Positions 42,692-50,584 of a stretch of 64,000 bases of DNA are shown piece by piece. The notes under the pieces were generated by a model. It was given only the letters and a program-made list of their open reading frames with translations, did not search any database and had not been told where the DNA came from. A program made the position numbers and the translations under genes. Source of the stretch: an uncultured Bacteroidia bacterium (GTDB taxonomy: Bacteria > Bacteroidota > Bacteroidia > Bacteroidales > UBA932); NCBI GenBank assembly GCA_902785575.1, contig CACZZF010000002.1:1-64000 (forward strand), read 5' to 3'. How positions within the stretch are numbered: position 1 is the stretch's first letter; each line of letters starts with the position of its first letter.

Positions 42692-44137
42692 TTATTCCTT
42701 GCTGCGGTAACCGTCGTATTTGTCGAGAAAACCGTAGGTGAAGCCCAAGGTGTTGGATGGGGCGGAGACATCTGTGCTGATGCTGAAAGTCTCAAGTATC
42801 TCCTTGACAGAGAGATGTTTCTCGTTGAAATATTCCAGGCACCTGTAATTCTCTTTCCCATCAAAAGTTTTAAGGTTTTTCTCACCAAGGCGCAAGGTCT
42901 GTTCGGTTGGGAGCAGACTCCGCATCCCATTCTCGTCCCTGCCTTGGAGAATGTAGAGAATATCTCCGGCCTTCTTGGCTTTCCTTAAATTGTAACCCAG
43001 CGTTTGTTTCTCATACATAGCGACTTCCGCAATAAGTCCCCCGCCTTCGGTGACCTTTCTGTTGGCCCTGTTGAAGCAGATCACAAGCCTCATGGAAGCG
43101 AACTCTGTGCAGAAATTGAAGTCGCCGGTGGAGTCCATGAATCCAGCGAGAGGGCCCTTCCCGCCATATTTGGGAACAAGGCATTTGCGTATTGCTTCAA
43201 CCTTTCCGGCGCCCCAAGGCTGGGTCCCGGTAGGAATATCGTCTTTGGTCCATGTGCAATTTGGTCCGGCGAGGAAACCGCATCCGTTAATGAAATCATA
43301 TTCAGGAAGATACCTTCCTTCCTCGTCCCTCGCCATCGTCATGGCAATGACTCCTTTGCAATAATCGTGAAGTCCGAACACATCGACTGCCGCCATCACT
43401 GGTGCGACCTCCGAGGCGGAGCATACCCAGATATCGAATCCATTATCATACAGCGCCTTCCATAGTTCCCGGATATTGTCCGTCACGCTCACGCCGTCGA
43501 TCCACGAGTGGGTGCCTGATGATCCGGTCCAGGAGCGTTTCAAGGTCTCCACGGATGAATACAGCAGATGCGATCTTTTCGCCATCTCATAAAGGTCTTC
43601 GCCAGTCATTCCGGCGAACCATCCCATTGTCCAAAGGTAGGCTTCGTCCGCGGTCATATAATCTTGAAGCAGATCATACATGCGTCCCATACCGACAGCG
43701 AAATCCTTCCAGGCGGGATCGTCCCTCATGAGAACACCTGTCTTGTTGTCAACTCCTGCGGGAGTGAACGGACCATATCGGTTGTAAAGGTCATTATAAC
43801 CGTTGACAATCTCCCTCAACACGTTCTGAAGGCTCTCCGGGTAGGCTCCCATCCCGGTAAAAGCCATATCGGCGAACTTTTCCGGATTGAGATTGAAACA
43901 CATGTTCTCAAGTTGATAGATCATCAACTGCTCTGAAATATCGAATATTGAGCAGGTGTTGTCGAAATCGAAAACAACATAAGGACGCTCCTTTTTATTG
44001 CCTTCTGTCCGGATGAAACTGTTGATAGCCTTCTTGGCGTCCGGGTTCCAATCAGGATGGGTCACATATTCCTTGCAAGAAGGCGCCAATAGGATGGCGC
44101 AAAGAAGTAATACTTTGTGGAAATAATTGATATTCAT
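42692..44137 (-). CDS. HAD-superfamily phosphatase lipoprotein
   Basis: The signal peptide ends at the lipobox LAPSC. The catalytic HAD motif I is VVFDFDNTCSIFD (nucleophile Asp in DFDNT), then motif II WVCSAS and motif IV GFMDSTGDFNF. This resembles a phosphoserine-phosphatase-like acid phosphatase exported to the periplasm. At 481 aa it is larger than typical, with an insertion between motifs I and II and a C-terminal extension. The alkaline-phosphatase-type gene lies 12 nt upstream, so the two probably release phosphate from the same kind of substrate. Confidence 0.75.
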   Translation of the reverse strand: MNINYFHKVLLLCAILLAPSCKEYVTHPDWNPDAKKAINSFIRTEGNKKERPYVVFDFDNTCSIFDISEQLMIYQLENMCFNLNPEKFADMAFTGMGAYPESLQNVLREIVNGYNDLYNRYGPFTPAGVDNKTGVLMRDDPAWKDFAVGMGRMYDLLQDYMTADEAYLWTMGWFAGMTGEDLYEMAKRSHLLYSSVETLKRSWTGSSGTHSWIDGVSVTDNIRELWKALYDNGFDIWVCSASEVAPVMAAVDVFGLHDYCKGVIAMTMARDEEGRYLPEYDFINGCGFLAGPNCTWTKDDIPTGTQPWGAGKVEAIRKCLVPKYGGKGPLAGFMDSTGDFNFCTEFASMRLVICFNRANRKVTEGGGLIAEVAMYEKQTLGYNLRKAKKAGDILYILQGRDENGMRSLLPTEQTLRLGEKNLKTFDGKENYRCLEYFNEKHLSVKEILETFSISTDVSAPSNTLGFTYGFLDKYDGYRSKE

Positions 44138-44149
44138 TATATTGTTAAT

Positions 44150-45376
44150 TTACAAAACCATCCATCGATTGAGGCTCACATGGTCGCTTGTTACCACGAA
44201 CTTGTATAGTTTGGAATCTCCGATCTTGTCAAGGTCGTAGCGGAACTCCTCCTCTCTGGCCTTAATGTCCCCCAGGTGGATCCAATTCTCCTTGCCGGTG
44301 GTTTTATATTCATTTGCGGGAGCGGCATAGACGCTCACTTGGGCGTTCTTTTTAACGGCGGTCCATCGCAAAAAGACTTCCCGGTCGTAGTTGATGACAT
44401 CCAGGTCCCTGATCTCCTCGGGCTTACCGTAGAACGGGATTCCATCCCTTTCCCACCTGACTTGCTGAGGAACCTCCATCCCGAGGAATTCGCAGACGGT
44501 GGGGTTGATGTCGACCATGGCGGCCTTGCCTTCTTTGAAGCGCTTTGTGACTTTTTGGTTGGTGGCGATCCAGGTAGTCCTTTCCCTTAGGGACTGACCT
44601 CCGTGATCATGACCATTGACGGTGCGTCCGTGGTCGGTGGTGACTATGATCATCCAGTCCTCCCCGAAAGCCTTCTGACGATATTTGACGGCCTGCCACA
44701 CACGGTCGATCTGTTCTCCTGCCTTAAGAATGTATTCATCGAAATATGAGCCGTTTCCGAACATGTGGGAGGCGTCGTCTGTGTACCAGAGATATACCCA
44801 GCTGAGGTCCGGACCGTTCTCTTTTATACATTTCTCCGCCTCACGGGAAACACGCTCATCGTAGTCGAACACATGCATGTCCTTCTCCTTGTGGGGGAAG
44901 TTTTTATCGTCCAGATCGTAGCCGTCAAACACATAGTCTATCTTAAGGTTTCCGGTCTCCGGCTTGCCTTCTCCGAGCAGGACGGTACGGTTGTCCGTCC
45001 AACTGGAGAATATGGCTGTCGTGAGGGGTTGCCGTTGTTCTTTGGCGATCCTGAAAATGGACCAGTAGTTGTAATTTGGTGACAGATTGTCGTTTCCGTA
45101 GACGTTATGTTTGTTGACCCAGGTACCGGTCAGCATGGTGTTATAGCCGACAGCGGAGATGGTAGGGGTCTGGTTGTACATCCCGACTTCGCCTCCGACA
45201 AAGCTCGCCCCGAACGCTCCTTCCCGGGCGATGTCATAAATAACGGGAACATGAAGCCTCTCAATCGCATCCTTAGGGATTCCGTCCACAATGATTATGA
45301 CGGCCTTCTTTTCCCTGGCGGATAGTCCTCCGCCCATAATCAGTAATATCGCCAAAACCCAGCAAAAACGTCTCAT
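44150..45376 (-). CDS. Secreted alkaline-phosphatase-superfamily phosphodiesterase
   Basis: Signal peptide, then the metal-binding start KAVIIIVDGIPKDAIERLHV. The nucleophile Thr lies in QTPTISAVGYNTMLTGTW, and the other ligands appear in YTDDASHMFGNG (Asp and His), VTTDHGRTVNGHDHGG and further on. This is the nucleotide pyrophosphatase/phosphodiesterase type. A C-terminal beta domain (about residues 310-408) looks fibronectin-like. A TATCTTTG box on the minus strand at 45400-45393 lies 17 nt upstream. The adjacent HAD phosphatase shares the operon. Confidence 0.8.
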   Translation of the reverse strand: MRRFCWVLAILLIMGGGLSAREKKAVIIIVDGIPKDAIERLHVPVIYDIAREGAFGASFVGGEVGMYNQTPTISAVGYNTMLTGTWVNKHNVYGNDNLSPNYNYWSIFRIAKEQRQPLTTAIFSSWTDNRTVLLGEGKPETGNLKIDYVFDGYDLDDKNFPHKEKDMHVFDYDERVSREAEKCIKENGPDLSWVYLWYTDDASHMFGNGSYFDEYILKAGEQIDRVWQAVKYRQKAFGEDWMIIVTTDHGRTVNGHDHGGQSLRERTTWIATNQKVTKRFKEGKAAMVDINPTVCEFLGMEVPQQVRWERDGIPFYGKPEEIRDLDVINYDREVFLRWTAVKKNAQVSVYAAPANEYKTTGKENWIHLGDIKAREEEFRYDLDKIGDSKLYKFVVTSDHVSLNRWMVL

Positions 45377-45426
45377 ACAATCTTTTTTTCAAAGATACGC
45401 TTTTTTAGGCTTTGATTAGTTACGGA

Positions 45427-48400
45427 TCAAGAAAGGAGAGGATTGATTTCTTCTATGACATTAGCGCATTCTTCCACAACCTGCTCCAAAGTGGTCCCAT
45501 ATTGGTCCTGCAGCACCACCCTGGCCTCTTCCAGAGTGATGGGCAAGGCGTCCTTGGGCGGCGGGTTGCCAAGGCTTTCCAGAATGCGGACTTTCTCGTA
45601 CAGTAGCGAGTAATCCTTGCCGACACCTTTAGCGGCAAGCACCTCTATGCGGGGATCCAAGATACGCTTGAACTGCTTGACGTTCTGTCGGATACCCTCT
45701 TCGACCAAGGCCTCTCCATATCCCTGTATCCGCATCGCCTCGTCATAGAGTCCAGCTTCGTATAAGCTTTCCGCCTGTCGTCTACAGCTTTCTCCCTGGC
45801 CAATGAACTCTTTGCATTTGTGCTTGAAGGTGTTGGCGACACGCCGTGGATCAATGAGTTTCTCGGTTTGCCTCGCCTTGTCGATGATCCTGCCCAGATC
45901 TTGCCCGTAGGATTCGGCTCCTTCGAGACCATTGACGGTCGCCTGGTCGAATTTTTTCAGTGTCTTCAGAAGTTCTTGACGGTCATGTGAATAGAATCCG
46001 AAATGGACCTCATCGAAAGCCTGCGCATAGCATTCCTCCATGATTTCCTCCTTTATATCCACCCACTTCCCGTCCTTGCCCCGGACTTGGAAGGTCACAT
46101 CCCGGTCCGCACCGATCTTCCTGCCCAGATAGAGATCCCTGGCGTCATTGCCTGTGGCGCCGTTCCAGACCTGGATGTCCGACTCCGGCACCCCGAGACG
46201 CTCGGCCATTTTCTTGATGGCGACAGGATCCGTATTCTTGTACATCTCCTGCATCTGGGCGTTGAAATTGGCCCTCAGCATATCTGAAGGATGGTTTCGT
46301 AGCAAGTTCTGGGCGTTTTTATTCCCCTGCAGCATCAAGGTCACACGCCTCATTTCCTCAGGAGTCGCTGTGGGGTTATTCATAACGGCTTCAAACTCAT
46401 CGACAATCTTGCGAGCGTCTTGCCGGGCCCGTTTGGCACATTCCTCGGCATAAACGGAATTCTTTGAGAACACTGCGTCTCCCTTCATCCTGGTGCGCTT
46501 GATTGACTCGTTGGCACCTGCCGCGGCGCTTTCCTTGGTGTGTTTCACCTTGTCTCCGGCGTTTTTCACTTTATCTCCGAGTCCGGCGGTATTGAAGTCT
46601 TTCGCTTTTGACAGGTTTTCCGTGGCCTGTTTGGCGCCATCGGCTTTTTCCGATCCGTCTTTCAGTTTCTTGAAGTTCTCTTTTAGTTTCGAGAAGCCTT
46701 CTTTCGCTTTGTCTTTCACCGTTTGCGTCCAACCTTTCTGTTTGGCGAATTCAAAGGCTTTTCCGCCTACATAGAATACGCCCTCCCAAAAAAGAACATC
46801 TTTACTGCCCACGACAAAGCCTTCCCAGGCGCTGTCACCTCCCTTGTTCACGTAATCTCGCATCTTCATCATTCCGCTATAGGGAGTCAGAACCAGCTCT
46901 GAGGCGCCTGCGGTGAAGAATCCCAGCGCGATGCGCATTCCGATGACCGGGATGGATTTCTCCATTTTGCCGAAGGTGGCCACGAAAGCGTTGAAATTCT
47001 CATCCGCCTCGGTCCACGCCGGTGTCCATACGGCGTCATTCACGAAATAGTGGCCGATCTCACCGGAGCAATATTTGTCGAATACTCGCTTGATTTTCTG
47101 GTAATCAGGTTCATAGATACCGAACTTCGGGTCGTAACCTTCCACCAACGCATAGACCTTGTAGTAGAATGGAAGCAGCTCGGCGAAGCGAGGATCATAG
47201 GCGATTTTAGAGCGGATGTCCACCATCTGCTCATATTTCTTCTGGTTTTCGTTGAGCCAGTTGTTGTATTCCCGTGTGTCAACGATGTCCACGAAAGGTT
47301 GTGAGATGACCGGGACGGTGATGCTCTCCTCGAAAGTCTGCCCCTTCCAACCGACCTTGAGTGTCACTTTGGCCTTGCCGCGATTAGGTGGCAGCAGACC
47401 GCCAGCCGTGGAATGTATGATACCGATGACAGTGTTGTCTGTGTCGACGTCAATGAATTCGTATTTTGGCTGCATCATTCCAACGGGGGACAGGACGTCG
47501 TTGCCGTATTTGTCCCGGAACAGCAGGCTCTCCTGCCTGATGTCTTCATAGGTGAACTCCGGGGCGCTGTCAGGTATGACGGCCTGGATTTCCCCTGTCT
47601 CGGGATCCTCCGCAATTAGTTTGAAGGTTATCTTGCTCTCGGCAAACTTCTTACGGACCTTCGGATCCGCTGCCAGCCGCTCGCTGTCATAGGTGCTGTC
47701 GAATTCGACAAGATATGCTTTGATAGCGCGCATATCGAGACGAAGTCCGAGCCCTACCCGGTAAATGTTGAATGAGCCTGTGATGGGTTTACTCCTCGCC
47801 CGTGATTTGACAGAAACATCGCAGGTGTATCTGTCGATGTCGCCTGAAGCCATCTTTTCGCTGCCGCATTCGGTCACGTGGACGACGAACTTCCCGGGAA
47901 CTTCCTTCACCTGTTCAATAGTGATCTTGAAGACACCTTTTGCATTGGGACCGGCGTCTGCTGATAGAGCCGTCACCTCTTCGTTGAAATGGTTGATGCC
48001 GAACTCCATATCGTAAGTTTTCCCGCTGCAAGCCGCAAATGTAAGCGCCTCATCCATAACTATTTCCACCGCTTGCTCTAACTTGAATACGACGTGGTTC
48101 ACAAATGATCCGCCTTTCCCTTTGAAGCCGAGGCGCACGACAGCCCTTCCGGATGAGCTTGGGTTCTCGCAAGCCTTGACCTGAGCCAGCTGATATGGCC
48201 CGTTCATTCTGACCTTGCTAATGACGCAGTTCTCCTCGTCTTCAATGGTGATTTGGGATGTAAGGTCCCGGCGATCGACTTTATGTCCATCAGGAGTAGT
48301 CTCCTCAATTCTCGCGCCTACTTGCAGGTTATCACTATCTCGGGGAATGGTATTTCCGAAATTCTTGTACAGAATCATACGGAAGGTGCTTTGCTTCTCC

Positions 48401-49236
48401 TTCTTATCCTTCTTCTTGTCTTCCTTATCCCCTTTATCCTTGTCCTTGGCTCCATTTTTCTTCCGCTTTCTTCGACCAAGCGCTATCCCAGTACCGATGA
48501 TGGCGGCTCCGCCCCCGATTATTTCCCAAGGAATTTCGGTTCCCTTCTCGCGGTCACCTCCATCTTCACCATTTTCATCCCCTCCCTCGCCGAAATCATC
48601 TGAGGCGATGGTTGTTGTCTCGTAGGTGCCGGAAGATTCTGGAAGGAAAACCACGTAAAAATCAATGTTTTGGCGAACATTATGGTATTCATTTGGCCTG
48701 GACTTCGGTTTTTCCACAAGGGTTGAAGCTATGAAATGCTGATATAACCCTCTGTTTCTCTCGGTCATTTTAAACAAGTTAACGTGCCCGGTTGGGCGTG
48801 AGATGCCATACCACTTGAATGGATCCGTATCGTCTATCTTCTCAAAGCAACCTGTGTATTCGCGACTAGTGGAACTGTATGAGGAGGGGCCGAATTTGGG
48901 AAGAGTCAATGCGCAGAAAGGAGTATGTTCAGGGCGATTGTTGTGGGCATAATTTCGGTTATAGGCGAGATGTTCCGTCTCTGCCGAAACATCTATCTCG
49001 AGAGTGGTACCGGGCTTGTAGGTCCCGACCCAGACGACAGTTCCTTCTTCTATACTTTGGATTAAACCGTTGGTAAGGTTGTCAATACTCTCCTTCTGAG
49101 GATCGAAGTCCCGCAGTTTTACTCCCGGAATATCCACTCGTACGGTCAATCCATCTCGTGTGTACTCCTTGTAGTCCGCCCGTATAAAAGGACCGGCCAG
49201 GAGCAAAGCACCGCATATTATCAGTAATCGTTTCAT
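45427..49236 (-). CDS. Very large membrane-anchored protein of unknown function
   Basis: 1269 aa from MKRLLIICGALLLAGPFIRA (ATG at 49236), a signal peptide; the longer frame upstream overlaps the zinc-ribbon gene. Residues 21-215 are an exported domain I do not recognise. One membrane segment (about 237-254) is followed by a very basic Lys/Asp linker (255-283), then several Ig-like beta regions to about 720. A helical C-terminal part with a second hydrophobic stretch near ALGFFTAGASELVL, charged coiled-coil-like repeats, and the segment GRKIGADRDVTFQVRGKDG follows. Composition and length suggest a polymorphic-toxin-like or scaffold protein, but no toxin motif is identified. It ends a three-gene unit with the zinc-ribbon gene 10 nt upstream. 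Confidence 0.55.
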   Translation of the reverse strand: MKRLLIICGALLLAGPFIRADYKEYTRDGLTVRVDIPGVKLRDFDPQKESIDNLTNGLIQSIEEGTVVWVGTYKPGTTLEIDVSAETEHLAYNRNYAHNNRPEHTPFCALTLPKFGPSSYSSTSREYTGCFEKIDDTDPFKWYGISRPTGHVNLFKMTERNRGLYQHFIASTLVEKPKSRPNEYHNVRQNIDFYVVFLPESSGTYETTTIASDDFGEGGDENGEDGGDREKGTEIPWEIIGGGAAIIGTGIALGRRKRKKNGAKDKDKGDKEDKKKDKKEKQSTFRMILYKNFGNTIPRDSDNLQVGARIEETTPDGHKVDRRDLTSQITIEDEENCVISKVRMNGPYQLAQVKACENPSSSGRAVVRLGFKGKGGSFVNHVVFKLEQAVEIVMDEALTFAACSGKTYDMEFGINHFNEEVTALSADAGPNAKGVFKITIEQVKEVPGKFVVHVTECGSEKMASGDIDRYTCDVSVKSRARSKPITGSFNIYRVGLGLRLDMRAIKAYLVEFDSTYDSERLAADPKVRKKFAESKITFKLIAEDPETGEIQAVIPDSAPEFTYEDIRQESLLFRDKYGNDVLSPVGMMQPKYEFIDVDTDNTVIGIIHSTAGGLLPPNRGKAKVTLKVGWKGQTFEESITVPVISQPFVDIVDTREYNNWLNENQKKYEQMVDIRSKIAYDPRFAELLPFYYKVYALVEGYDPKFGIYEPDYQKIKRVFDKYCSGEIGHYFVNDAVWTPAWTEADENFNAFVATFGKMEKSIPVIGMRIALGFFTAGASELVLTPYSGMMKMRDYVNKGGDSAWEGFVVGSKDVLFWEGVFYVGGKAFEFAKQKGWTQTVKDKAKEGFSKLKENFKKLKDGSEKADGAKQATENLSKAKDFNTAGLGDKVKNAGDKVKHTKESAAAGANESIKRTRMKGDAVFSKNSVYAEECAKRARQDARKIVDEFEAVMNNPTATPEEMRRVTLMLQGNKNAQNLLRNHPSDMLRANFNAQMQEMYKNTDPVAIKKMAERLGVPESDIQVWNGATGNDARDLYLGRKIGADRDVTFQVRGKDGKWVDIKEEIMEECYAQAFDEVHFGFYSHDRQELLKTLKKFDQATVNGLEGAESYGQDLGRIIDKARQTEKLIDPRRVANTFKHKCKEFIGQGESCRRQAESLYEAGLYDEAMRIQGYGEALVEEGIRQNVKQFKRILDPRIEVLAAKGVGKDYSLLYEKVRILESLGNPPPKDALPITLEEARVVLQDQYGTTLEQVVEECANVIEEINPLLS

Positions 49237-49246
49237 CGCAAGCGGT

Positions 49247-49654
49247 TTAAACGGAGGTGTAACCTTGATAGAACCAGTATAGGAACAGCAGGATGATGGC
49301 CGTGATGACAAGACCGAAGATGAAGCGGAAGACACGCCCCAGGAATGATCTTTTCTTCTTTTTCCCTTTCTTGCCAGAAGGTGGTTTTTTAGAGGCCGCG
49401 GCTGCTTGTTTGGTTTCAACTGGCTCGCCCCACTCGCTTAAAGTGAATTCCCCCTTTAGCTCCGGAGCCTCGAAAGAGGAAGACTTCTCCGGACTGTCCG
49501 ATATGCTGACGGTCGCGCCTTTAGGGGCATCGATTATTATGCCCCGGCCGTCCGGGGAGGTTCTTGCCGACGTGGTCACGACGGGGTTGCCGCAAACGGG
49601 ACAGAATTTGGCACCGTCGGGCAGGGAGGTGCCGCAGTGTATGCAGAATGCCAT
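49247..49654 (-). CDS. Tail-anchored zinc-ribbon protein
   Basis: 135 aa. An N-terminal zinc ribbon MAFCIHCGTSLPDGAKFCPV uses Cys4, Cys7, Cys18 and Cys21. A polar middle region and a Lys-rich stretch (SKKPPSGKKGKKKK) precede one membrane segment at the C-terminus (about residues 107-128, FIFGLVITAIILLFLYWF). No signal peptide: the ribbon should face the cytoplasm, like the linker of the large neighbour. Middle gene of the three-gene module. Function unknown. Confidence 0.6.
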   Translation of the reverse strand: MAFCIHCGTSLPDGAKFCPVCGNPVVTTSARTSPDGRGIIIDAPKGATVSISDSPEKSSSFEAPELKGEFTLSEWGEPVETKQAAAASKKPPSGKKGKKKKRSFLGRVFRFIFGLVITAIILLFLYWFYQGYTSV

Positions 49655-49665
49655 AGGTAAGAGAG

Positions 49666-50286
49666 TTATTTTGCGTTGGGACAGTGTTTGCGGATGAAGT
49701 CGAGAACAAAGTCGAAGTCCTCCTCAGTGACATAGACCTGGTTCCTCTCCAGTGTTTGGTTTACTTTGATGAGATGCTGCCTGCGGTTGGCTTTTACTCT
49801 CCGGACTTTGTCGAAATCGGAAATGGAGGTGTTGCGGGAGGCGGCCAGCGCCCCTGCTCCTGCGGTGGAAGGCCGCTTAGCGAATATTCCGATCAAAGCC
49901 GCCCAAAAGCCAACTTTTCTCGCCCGATCGAATTGGGCAGGCTCCTGCTTGTGTACGATGCGCTTCTCGTCCATTGTGAAATGTACAATGTACTTGCCAC
50001 CGTTCATCCAGACCACGATCAGGTAGGAGATGATAATTATCAAGAAGAATACGACGACAACTATGAGCCATATTTTTATGAAGCTGTCCCATATTTTCGC
50101 CAAGTCATTGTTGACTGCCGCCGAGATGAGTGCGATCAGCAGGGGAATACTGAACAGGATGCTGAAAATCTTGAAGATGAGGAAAAGGATGGTCGGGTTC
50201 TTCAGCATATCCAGCGGATAGGTCCAACGGTATTTGCCGTCCTCGCATAGGCTGACCCTGTTGCCGTTGTTGTCGTTTGAATTCAT
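49666..50286 (-). CDS. Two-segment membrane protein of unknown function
   Basis: 206 aa from MNSNDNNGNRVSLCEDGKYR (ATG at 50286); a TTG start 8 codons earlier is possible. Two adjacent membrane segments (about residues 33-58 and 68-92) form a hairpin with both ends in the cytoplasm. The cytosolic tail contains AGAGALAASRNTSISDFDKV and ends NQVYVTEEDFDFVLDFI. I recall similar proteins in gut Firmicutes, without a known role. It is the first gene of the module; its promoter would lie in the 60 nt after the tRNA terminator. Confidence 0.6.
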   Translation of the reverse strand: MNSNDNNGNRVSLCEDGKYRWTYPLDMLKNPTILFLIFKIFSILFSIPLLIALISAAVNNDLAKIWDSFIKIWLIVVVVFFLIIIISYLIVVWMNGGKYIVHFTMDEKRIVHKQEPAQFDRARKVGFWAALIGIFAKRPSTAGAGALAASRNTSISDFDKVRRVKANRRQHLIKVNQTLERNQVYVTEEDFDFVLDFIRKHCPNAK

Positions 50287-50348
50287 AACTATGTGGTTTT
50301 GTGGGGACAATATACAAAAAAACTTCGCTAAATATCAAAGTCTTACGC

Positions 50349-50376
50349 AAAACGGCAGCCAAGCGGCTGCCGTTTT
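50349..50376 (-). terminator. Terminator of tRNA-Arg
   Basis: AAAACGGCAGCC (50349-50360) and GGCTGCCGTTTT (50365-50376) form a perfect 12-bp stem with a 4-nt loop, directly after the tRNA 3' end. Being symmetric, the A/T ends could serve both strands. Confidence 0.8.
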
Positions 50377-50377
50377 G

Positions 50378-50451
50378 TGATTCCGTTGGGATTCGAACCC
50401 AAGACCCACAGCTTAGAAGGCTGTTGCTCTATCCAGCTGAGCTACGGAACC
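50378..50451 (-). tRNA. tRNA-Arg (anticodon UCU)
   Basis: Complete cloverleaf on the minus strand. Acceptor GGTTCCG pairs with CGGAATC (one G-U pair), D arm GCTC/GAGC, anticodon arm ACAGC/GCTGT with loop CTTCTAA giving anticodon TCT, T arm TTGGG/CCCAA with loop TTCGAAT, discriminator A. CCA is not encoded. Reads AGA (and AGG) codons. Confidence 0.95.
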
Positions 50452-50473
50452 AAGTCTTCCCGAAAAAGTTGTG

Positions 50474-50503
50474 CAAAGTTACACTTTTTTCCATTTGAAC
50501 AAA
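50474..50503 (-). promoter_or_regulatory. Promoter of tRNA-Arg
   Basis: On the minus strand, TTTG (50503-50500), an 18-nt spacer, then TAACTTTG (50481-50474), 22 nt upstream of the tRNA. A full match to the -7 consensus. Confidence 0.65.
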
Positions 50504-50584
50504 AATATTGGTACAAACAGGTGCGACTAATGCCTTTTAAATCGTTATATTTGCCTATTCTTTGGGTTTAGTGTTGAAAGAATC

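Noticed and set aside
42649..42930. Long N-terminal extension of the PPC-domain protein
   Set aside because: It overlaps the coding 3' end of the HAD phosphatase and has no conserved sequence; the Met at 42648 fits the family start.
45427..49236. Polymorphic toxin call for the large protein
   Set aside because: No toxin or immunity motif, PAAR, VgrG or Rhs sequence is recognisable, so it is left as unknown.
49237..49419. Upstream extension of the large protein by 61 residues
   Set aside because: The extension overlaps the zinc-ribbon gene in another frame and lacks a signal peptide; the internal Met at 49236 starts a proper one.
50378..50451. Proven genomic island at tRNA-Arg
   Set aside because: No integrase and no second copy of the tRNA 3' end was seen in the window, so only the position is suggestive.
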